This document shows positions 1 to 6,006 of a stretch of 23,063 nt of DNA, piece after piece (positions within the stretch are counted from its first letter, which is position 1; every line of letters begins with the position of its first letter). Origin of the DNA: Bacteroidota bacterium (GTDB taxonomy: Bacteria > Bacteroidota > Bacteroidia > Flavobacteriales > Weeksellaceae); assembly GCA_023420435.1 (NCBI GenBank), contig JAEZWE010000188.1:1-23063 (forward strand), read 5' to 3'. The notes under the pieces are model-generated. The model saw only the letters and a program-made list of their open reading frames with translations. It ran no database searches and was not told the origin of the DNA. Both the position numbers and the translations under genes were made by a program.

Positions 1-987
1 CACCAAAGCATGGGTAATTCGGTTTTGCAATGGATCATTTCGCCATTCCAAATTTTCGACAATTTCTTTTTTTACGGATTTGTGTTTTTCGGAATAATCG
101 AGCAATCGTTCTGTTGCATCGTCTCTTCTGTCGAGCATTACATCTTCCACCAATTCCAATAAATCTTTCGGAATTTCGTCATAAACTTCGAGCATGGTAG
201 GATTTACAATTCCCATATTCATCCCGTTTTTTATGGCGTGATACAAGAAAACCGAATGCATCGCTTCTCTCACCGTATCATTCCCACGAAACGAAAACGA
301 CACGTTAGAAACTCCACCGGAAACCGAAACGTGAAGCAGATTTTCCCGAACCCATTTTGTGGCTTCTATGAAATCGAGGGCATTTCTGCGGTGTTCTTCC
401 ATTCCGGTTGCAACTGGAAAAATGTTGAGATCGAAAATAATATCTTCGGCAGGAAATCCTACTTTATTCACTAAAATATCGTAAGAACGCTTTGCAATTT
501 CAATTCTACGTTCCAAATTATCGGCTTGTCCAACTTCATCAAAAGCCATCACGATTACCGCAGCTCCATATCTTTTGATTGTTTTGGCGTGATTGATAAA
601 TTCTTCCTCTCCTTCTTTCAAACTAATGGAATTCACCACACATTTTCCTTGTGCGACTTGTAAACCTGCTTCCAAAATTTCCCATTTTGAACTATCAATC
701 ATGATCGGAATTCTCGCAATATCGGGTTCGGAAGCGATGAGATTTAGAAATTTCACCATGCAATATTTTCCGTCGAGCAATCCATCGTCGAAATTAACGT
801 CCAAAATTTGCGCACCTCCATCAACTTGATGACGGGCAATATCCAAAGCTTCGGCGAAATTTTCTTCCTTAACCAAACGCAAAAATTTCTTGGAACCTGC
901 AACATTGGTACGTTCACCAACATTGATGAAGTTGGATTCCGGAGTTACTATTAATGGTTCTAAACCTGATAATCTTAAATATTTCAT
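1..987 (-). CDS. metH: Methionine synthase, folate/B12 subunit (partial, 3' end outside window)
   Basis: The 329 codons from the ATG at 985-987 stay open to the window edge. They match the pterin-binding domain of cobalamin-dependent methionine synthase: VGERTNVAGS near residue 24, DVNFDDG, MIDSSKWE, VNSISLKEGEEEF, and SGGVSNVSFSFRGN, followed by the start of the helical cap region. This part binds methyltetrahydrofolate and passes its methyl group to cobalamin; the B12 and SAM-reactivation domains should follow to the left. The protein begins directly at the folate domain because the homocysteine-binding domain is a separate gene 31 bases upstream. It is the last visible gene of the methionine operon. 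Identity is certain from the motifs; the completeness of the C-terminal part cannot be judged. Confidence 0.93.
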   Translation of the reverse strand, partial: MKYLRLSGLEPLIVTPESNFINVGERTNVAGSKKFLRLVKEENFAEALDIARHQVDGGAQILDVNFDDGLLDGKYCMVKFLNLIASEPDIARIPIMIDSSKWEILEAGLQVAQGKCVVNSISLKEGEEEFINHAKTIKRYGAAVIVMAFDEVGQADNLERRIEIAKRSYDILVNKVGFPAEDIIFDLNIFPVATGMEEHRRNALDFIEATKWVRENLLHVSVSGGVSNVSFSFRGNDTVREAMHSVFLYHAIKNGMNMGIVNPTMLEVYDEIPKDLLELVEDVMLDRRDDATERLLDYSEKHKSVKKEIVENLEWRNDPLQNRITHALV

Positions 988-1018
988 ATTTAAATTTAAA
1001 AATTAGCCAATCAGAAAT

Positions 1019-2032
1019 CTATTCTACTGAAATTTTTAGCTTTCTGGGCTCGTAATTTTTTACTAATTCTGCAATTGCTTTGATGTGTTCCGGCGTTGTT
1101 CCGCAACAACCACCGATAATATTGATTAAACTTTTTTCTAAATATTCTTTGATTTGTCCCGCCATTTGTTCGGGCGTTTCGTCGTATTGTCCAAAAGCAT
1201 TGGGTAAACCTGCATTTGGATAGGCAGAAATATAAAAATCGGAATTATGGGCTATGGTTTCCAAATATGGCGTTAATTGTTTAGCTCCAAGTGCGCAGTT
1301 GAAGCCGACACTCAACAAATTGAGATGAGAAACGGAAATCAAAAACGCTTCCGCAGTTTGTCCGGAAAGCGTTCTTCCGGAAGCATCGGTAATGGTTCCG
1401 GAAACCATAATTGGGATTTCGATATTTCGTTCTTCAGCAATTTCATCAATCGCAAAAAGAGCGGCTTTTGCATTCAAGGTGTCGAAAATGGTTTCCACCA
1501 AAAGAATGTCGGAACCTCCGTCTAACAATGCTTCTGCTTGTTGTTTGTACGCAATCCGCAATTCATCAAAAGTAATGGCACGAAATCCGGGATCGTTCAC
1601 ATCCGGACTTAGACTTGCAGTTTTGTTAGTCGGACCAATGGAACCGGCGACAAATCTTGGTTTTTCTGAATTTTTTTCGGTGAATTCATCACAAACTTTT
1701 CGGGCAATTTTGGCACTTTCGAAATTCAGTTCGTACACCAAATCTTCCATGTGATAATCCGCCATTGCAATCGTGGTTCCGGAAAAAGTGTTGGTTTCGA
1801 TGATATCGGCTCCTGCTTCTAAATATTTACGGTGCACCTCTTCAATTGTTTTCGGTTGGGTTAAAGACAGCAAATCGTTGTTTCCTTTCAACGGTGAATC
1901 CCAATCTTTAAAACGCTCTCCACGGAAATCTTCTTCCTCGAATTTGTAGCGTTGAAGCATAGTTCCCATTGCGCCATCTAAAACGAGAATCCGTTCGTTT
2001 AAGGCTTTATATAATTGTTCTGAATTTTTCAT
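1019..2032 (-). CDS. metH: Methionine synthase, homocysteine-binding subunit
   Basis: A 337-residue stand-alone homocysteine S-methyltransferase domain, corresponding to the N-terminal module of full-length MetH. It starts with the LDGAMGTMLQ motif near residue 18. The three zinc-ligand cysteines are visible: Cys246 in GFNCALGA and Cys309/Cys310 in GGCCGTTPEHI. The zinc activates the homocysteine thiol for methyl transfer from methylcobalamin on the partner subunit. It is followed after 31 bases by the folate/B12 subunit and preceded after 39 bases by metZ, so it is in the SAM-controlled operon. A betaine- or S-methylmethionine-dependent homocysteine methyltransferase is less likely because the close neighbour supplies exactly the missing MetH domains. 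Confidence 0.93.
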   Translation of the reverse strand: MKNSEQLYKALNERILVLDGAMGTMLQRYKFEEEDFRGERFKDWDSPLKGNNDLLSLTQPKTIEEVHRKYLEAGADIIETNTFSGTTIAMADYHMEDLVYELNFESAKIARKVCDEFTEKNSEKPRFVAGSIGPTNKTASLSPDVNDPGFRAITFDELRIAYKQQAEALLDGGSDILLVETIFDTLNAKAALFAIDEIAEERNIEIPIMVSGTITDASGRTLSGQTAEAFLISVSHLNLLSVGFNCALGAKQLTPYLETIAHNSDFYISAYPNAGLPNAFGQYDETPEQMAGQIKEYLEKSLINIIGGCCGTTPEHIKAIAELVKNYEPRKLKISVE

Positions 2033-2071
2033 TTCTCTTTTTGAATAGTTTTAAATTCTACCTTCAAATTA

Positions 2072-3235
2072 TTAATTTTCCAATGCCTGTTTTAAATCAG
2101 CAATAATATCGTACACATTTTCCAAACCAACCGAACAACGAACCAAACCAGCGGTAATTCCGACTTCATTTCTTTCAGCGTCAGAAAGTTTTGAATGCGT
2201 TGTTGAAGCAGGATGCGTAACAATTGTTCTGGTATCTCCCAAATTCGCAGAAAGCGAACACATTTTTATATTATCTAAAAATTTTCTTCCACTTTCAATA
2301 CCTCCCTTTATTTCAAATGCAACAATGCTTCCTCCCAATTTCATTTGTTTTTTAGCGATTTCATAATTCGGATGAGATTTAAGAAATGGATATCTTACAA
2401 ATTCTACTTTTGGGTGATTTTCTAAAAACTCTGCTACCTTCAATGTATTTTCGCAATGTTTATCAACACGTAGAGCTAAAGTTTCTAAACTTTTGCTCAA
2501 TACCCAAGCATTAAAAGGCGATAAAGAAGGCCCTGTTAATCTAGAAAACGCATAAATTTCTTGAATTAAATCTTTTCTTCCCACTGTAACACCACCCAAA
2601 ACTCGGCCTTGTCCATCAATAAGCTTGGTCGCTGAATGAACAACCAAATCGGCACCATATTGAATGGGCTGTTGTAGGTAAGGAGTCGCAAAACAATTGT
2701 CAACAATGAAAATTAGGTTATGTTTTTTTGCAATTTTTCCATAAAATTCTAAATCTAAAACCTCAATTGCTGGATTTGTTGGAGTTTCCAGATAAAGAAT
2801 TTTGGTATTGGGCTGAATTAAACTTTCAATTTTGTCGGCTTTTTCTGCTTTGAAATAGGTAGTTTCAATATTCCATTTCGGGAAATATTTGGTAAAAAGG
2901 GCATGTGTTGCTCCAAATACCGATTGACAGCTAAGAATATGATCGCCAGAATTCAATAAAGCTGCAAATGTAGAATAAACTGCCGCCATTCCTGTAGCAA
3001 ATGCGTATCCCGTTTCTGCACCTTCCATTTTGACAATTTTTTCTATAAATTCATTTGTGTTTGGATTGCTGTAACGGCTGTATAAGTTTTTCTCTTTTTC
3101 TTCAGCAAAACTTGCACGCATATCTTCAGCATCATCAAAAACAAAACTAGAAGTTAAATACAACGGCGTTGAATGTTCCCCGAATTGGGTTCTTTCCGAT
3201 TGGATTCTTATCGCATCCGTTTCAAAATGACTCAT
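2072..3235 (-). CDS. metZ: O-succinyl/O-acetylhomoserine sulfhydrylase
   Basis: A 387-residue PLP enzyme of the Cys/Met metabolism (cystathionine gamma-synthase) fold. Visible motifs are YSRYSNPNT near 52-60 (cofactor phosphate contact from the neighbouring subunit), ATGMAA, the PLP-ring aspartate in VDNCFATP near 179, and the Schiff-base lysine K204 in HSATKLIDGQGRVLGG. The last motif resembles MetZ-type sulfhydrylases, which add sulfide to activated homoserine and give homocysteine directly. The gene lies 8 bases after the homoserine dehydrogenase and follows metX, which makes the acylated substrate. Whether the natural substrate is acetyl- or succinyl-homoserine, or whether it acts as cystathionine gamma-synthase, cannot be fixed from sequence; operon context favours direct sulfhydrylation. 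Confidence 0.88.
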   Translation of the reverse strand: MSHFETDAIRIQSERTQFGEHSTPLYLTSSFVFDDAEDMRASFAEEKEKNLYSRYSNPNTNEFIEKIVKMEGAETGYAFATGMAAVYSTFAALLNSGDHILSCQSVFGATHALFTKYFPKWNIETTYFKAEKADKIESLIQPNTKILYLETPTNPAIEVLDLEFYGKIAKKHNLIFIVDNCFATPYLQQPIQYGADLVVHSATKLIDGQGRVLGGVTVGRKDLIQEIYAFSRLTGPSLSPFNAWVLSKSLETLALRVDKHCENTLKVAEFLENHPKVEFVRYPFLKSHPNYEIAKKQMKLGGSIVAFEIKGGIESGRKFLDNIKMCSLSANLGDTRTIVTHPASTTHSKLSDAERNEVGITAGLVRCSVGLENVYDIIADLKQALEN

Positions 3236-3243
3236 TTTTAATT

Positions 3244-4779
3244 TTATTTTGTTTCACTTAATCTTAAAATATCTCCGAAAACACCCCGCGCTGTCACTTT
3301 TGCTCCGGCTCCAGCTCCCATAATGACGATTGGATTCTCACCATAACTTTCGGTATAAATTTCAAAAATGGAATCAGAACCTTTCAATTGACCAAGTGCA
3401 GAACTTTGCGGAACGGAAATTAATTTCACATCCAGTTCACCTTTATCTTGTTGCAAATCGCCGTGCAAATCGCCAATATAGCGCAAAACGTGATTCGGTT
3501 CCTGAGTATCCTTTAATTTCTGAAATTCGTCATCCAACAGTTCTAACTGATTTATAAAAACAGATTTTTCCAATTTTTGCAAATTTTTAGGAATTAAATT
3601 TTGGATTTTGATATCATCAAATTCATTAATTAAATCCAATTCTCTCGCTAAAATCAAGAGTTTTCTAGCAACGTCGTTTCCGCCTAAATCTTCTCGCGGA
3701 TCAGGTTCTGTATAACCTTTTTCCATCGCTTCTTTAACAATCGTTGAAAATTTCTCGTCACGAATTGAAAAATTATTAAAAATGTAACTCAACGAACCCG
3801 AAAAAACGCCTTTAATTCTAGTGATATTTTCTCCTGAAAGGTGCAAAAGCTTAATTGTATCAATCAAAGGCAAACCTGCACCAACATTGGTTTCATATAA
3901 ATATTTTTTATTGTTTTTGGTTAAAATATTTCTGAAATCGCGATACTGAGAAATCGGCAACGTATTGAAAATTTTGTTGGACGAAACAATGTCGAACCCA
4001 TTTTCCGCAAGAATGGGATAATTCGCCACAAAATCACGACTTGCCGTATTATCCACCACAATTAAGTTTTCCAATTGATTGGTTTTCGAGAAGTCAATTA
4101 ATTCATGAACATTGGTAAAAGCCGTGTTATCCAAATCGTTTTTCCAATTTTCTTTGAGTCCGTTTTTTTCTAAAACAATTTTCTTAGAATTCGCAATTCC
4201 GATGATTTTCAAATCCAATTTTTTACGTCTTTTGATTTCCTCTGAACTATTCAAAACTTGCTCTATCAGGGTTTTTCCAACATTTCCGTGACCAATAATT
4301 GCCAAATGAACCGTTTTTGGTTTTCCAAAAATTTCGGCTTCGATAATGTTTTTTGCTTTTTCGTCTTGTGAAGAAGTTACCACAAGATTTACTCTTTTTT
4401 CGGACGCTATTTGATTAAGAATCAACGGAAAAATATTATTGCGTGCCAATTCTTGAGAAATCTTTCCATAATCTTCCGTTTCAAAACCCAAAACCGAAAC
4501 ATTGTTGATAGAATAAATCATTTTTACTTTTCCGGATTGTCTTTCAGGTTCAAACTCATCAATCAAGCAATTGACGGCCTTTTCGGCATCTTTTTCATTA
4601 ACCAGAATGGAAATTCCATTTTCTACAGCTTGTTGTGAAATAATACCAACACTGATTCTTGCATAGGTTAAAGCTTTAAAAATTCTGCCATCAATTCCAA
4701 CTTGTCCTAAAAAATTTACACCCTCGAAACGGACAATCGATCGTTTTTTTAATAATTTGACTTCATTTTTCCTGCTCAT
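3244..4779 (-). CDS. Homoserine dehydrogenase with N-terminal ACT domains (ThrA/MetL-like, no kinase domain)
   Basis: 511 residues. Residues about 12-150 look like the paired ACT domains between the two enzymes of bifunctional ThrA/MetL (SIVRFEGVNFLGQVGIDGRI, then SVGIISQQA). Residues 157-510 are homoserine dehydrogenase: Rossmann motif GHGNVG at 163-168, K269 in SSNK, FSGSLSYIFN near 326, and DPREDLGGNDVARK with the expected catalytic lysine K373. It would reduce aspartate semialdehyde to homoserine using NAD(P)H. The aspartokinase domain (about 300 residues in ThrA) is absent; the ATG overlaps the 3' end of metX by 17 bases, so no room is left for it. The ACT domains may bind an amino-acid effector. 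The operon position suggests a methionine-dedicated enzyme. Confidence 0.88.
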   Translation of the reverse strand: MSRKNEVKLLKKRSIVRFEGVNFLGQVGIDGRIFKALTYARISVGIISQQAVENGISILVNEKDAEKAVNCLIDEFEPERQSGKVKMIYSINNVSVLGFETEDYGKISQELARNNIFPLILNQIASEKRVNLVVTSSQDEKAKNIIEAEIFGKPKTVHLAIIGHGNVGKTLIEQVLNSSEEIKRRKKLDLKIIGIANSKKIVLEKNGLKENWKNDLDNTAFTNVHELIDFSKTNQLENLIVVDNTASRDFVANYPILAENGFDIVSSNKIFNTLPISQYRDFRNILTKNNKKYLYETNVGAGLPLIDTIKLLHLSGENITRIKGVFSGSLSYIFNNFSIRDEKFSTIVKEAMEKGYTEPDPREDLGGNDVARKLLILARELDLINEFDDIKIQNLIPKNLQKLEKSVFINQLELLDDEFQKLKDTQEPNHVLRYIGDLHGDLQQDKGELDVKLISVPQSSALGQLKGSDSIFEIYTESYGENPIVIMGAGAGAKVTARGVFGDILRLSETK

Positions 4780-5719
4780 AAAATATTGGTTTTAAAATTT
4801 GAATTAATTGTTCATATTCCATCAAAAAAGCATCATGTCCGTGAATGGATTTGATTTCATGATAAAAAACATCTTGTTTTTCTGTTTTCAGATTTTGATA
4901 ACATTTTTTGATTTCAAAAGCGGGGAAAAACAAGTCGGAGTCTACTGCAACCAAATGAATTTCAGATTGAATTTTATTTAATTCAGATTCTTTTGCGTCA
5001 ATGGTTTTTAGCAATTGATTCATTAAATTGTAGGCTTTCAAACTAAATCTTTCATCTAATTTTTTTCCGTGGAAATTAAGCCAATCATGTGATTGCAAAA
5101 TATCCTTTTCTTCATCAAAATTTCTTTGAAAGCGCTCGTTTAAAGATTCTGGAGTTCGGTAACATAACATCGCATGAATCCTGGTTTTTTGTAACGGTTT
5201 TTCTTGATGATTCAATAAAAAATCTTGCACTAAACCTTGAGAATGAAGCCAATCTGTCGTTTTAAAATCTGAAGCAATGGGAATAAATTTTTCTGCTAAA
5301 TCAGGTTTCAAACCAAGCATTTCCCAACCTATTGCTCCCCCAACAGAGCCTCCAATAATGGCAAAAAGTTTTGAAATTTGAAGTTGATTTAATCCGTCAA
5401 GAAAAATTCTTGCAATATCAACTGTTTTGAAATTTTGAAAATCTTCAATAAAAAAACCATCAAACCCATTTCCGGGAATATTGAAACACAACACTGAAAA
5501 TTGATTCGTGTCAATAATTTTTTCTTCTCCAATCAGTGTTTTCCACCATCCGTTTTCTCCCGATACATCGGAATTCCCTGTTAAAGCATGTTTGACCAAA
5601 ACAATTGGAGCGTCTTCAAGATTTTTCCCAAAGACTTGATAACTCAAAGGAATATCGTAAACTTTTCCTGAGTTGGTTGTAAAATTTTCTAAAATGATAT
5701 ATTGTAGCGGATTTTTCAA
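4763..5719 (-). CDS. metX: Homoserine O-acyltransferase (MetX-type alpha/beta hydrolase), TTG start
   Basis: 318 residues with the alpha/beta-hydrolase fold of MetX. Visible are HALTGNSDVSG near 44-54, the nucleophile elbow GGSVGG with Ser125, Asp262 in DSDLFFP and His295 in GHDAFL, forming a Ser-Asp-His triad. It would acylate the homoserine hydroxyl, the committed step to methionine. It is shorter than classical MetX (about 350-380) and has IPGNGFDGFF where the family usually has a G-S-TGP segment, so acyl specificity is uncertain. An in-frame stop lies three codons upstream, and no ATG occurs before residue 134, so TTG at 5717-5719 is the probable start. It is the first gene after the SAM riboswitch, and its start codon lies in a hairpin arm. 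The next gene overlaps by 17 bases. Confidence 0.86.
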   Translation of the reverse strand: MKNPLQYIILENFTTNSGKVYDIPLSYQVFGKNLEDAPIVLVKHALTGNSDVSGENGWWKTLIGEEKIIDTNQFSVLCFNIPGNGFDGFFIEDFQNFKTVDIARIFLDGLNQLQISKLFAIIGGSVGGAIGWEMLGLKPDLAEKFIPIASDFKTTDWLHSQGLVQDFLLNHQEKPLQKTRIHAMLCYRTPESLNERFQRNFDEEKDILQSHDWLNFHGKKLDERFSLKAYNLMNQLLKTIDAKESELNKIQSEIHLVAVDSDLFFPAFEIKKCYQNLKTEKQDVFYHEIKSIHGHDAFLMEYEQLIQILKPIFYEQEK

Positions 5720-5747
5720 TTTTCTTTATTTATAAAAATTGAAAATG
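5713..5747 (-). promoter_or_regulatory. Hairpin covering the metX start codon (probable riboswitch expression platform)
   Basis: On the minus strand, TTTTCAATTTT (5745-5735) and AAAATTGAAAA (5723-5713) are perfect 11-base complements around an 11-base loop. The TTG start of metX (5719-5717) is inside the 3' arm. There is no T-run after it, so it is not a typical terminator. Arm 1 can also pair over 10 bases with ATTGAAAATG at 5889-5880, just upstream of the aptamer. Translational control through start-codon masking is inferred. Confidence 0.6.
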
Positions 5748-5776
5748 CTACCTAAAAAGGAGTACTGAAGTTTTTC

Positions 5777-5880
5777 GTTATCTTTCTCACAAAATTTGAG
5801 TAGAATTTAGCACCTTCTTGCCGTATTGCAAGGGTTGCCAAGGTTTCGTAGGGTCTATTCCCTCCACCTTTCTGGATAAC
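5777..5880 (-). promoter_or_regulatory. SAM-I riboswitch (S-box leader) of the methionine operon
   Basis: Read on the minus strand, the segment has the SAM-I core in order: P1 5' strand GTTATC, then AGAAAGGTGGAGGGA (kink-turn/P2), GAAACC, GGCAACC, a short P3 hairpin TTGC-AATAC-GGCAA, AAGGTGCTAAATTCTACTC, a P4 stem CTCA/TGAG, and the P1 3' strand GATAAC (5777-5782), which is perfectly complementary to the 5' strand (5875-5880). SAM-I aptamers bind S-adenosylmethionine and normally lower expression of methionine genes when it is plentiful. Here the aptamer ends 57 bases before metX, first gene of a five-gene methionine operon. A reading frame of 80 codons crosses it but is not considered a gene. 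Confidence 0.95.
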
Positions 5881-5912
5881 ATTTTCAATATGTAAATGAA
5901 CAAATCTCATTG

Positions 5913-5943
5913 CAAAGAAATAGAATAATTTATAATTCTCCAA
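5913..5943 (-). promoter_or_regulatory. Possible promoter of the methionine operon
   Basis: On the minus strand a TTG (5943-5941) is followed after 18 bases by TATTTCTTTG (5922-5913), a loose form of the Bacteroidota -7 box TAnnTTTG. It would start transcription about 20 bases before the switch element at 5889. The match is imperfect. No convincing promoter was found for the divergent GH63 gene; TAATTTCG at 5979-5986 is the best -7-like site. Confidence 0.3.
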
Positions 5944-6006
5944 ATTTTTGAAGAAAATACTGTTTTCAAAATAATTTCTAATTTCGCACTTCAAAATGAA
6001 GATTTT

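Noticed and set aside
238..829. Two plus-strand frames of 78 codons near the left end
   Set aside because: They are antisense to the folate subunit of MetH, whose conserved motifs are continuous on the minus strand.
5979..5986. Promoter for the GH63 gene at TAATTTCG
   Set aside because: One mismatch in the core and no TTG at a suitable distance, so not listed as a feature.
5752..5994. Open frame of 80 codons on the minus strand between metX and the GH63 gene
   Set aside because: It runs through the SAM-I aptamer, has no recognisable protein features and is explained by the structured RNA.
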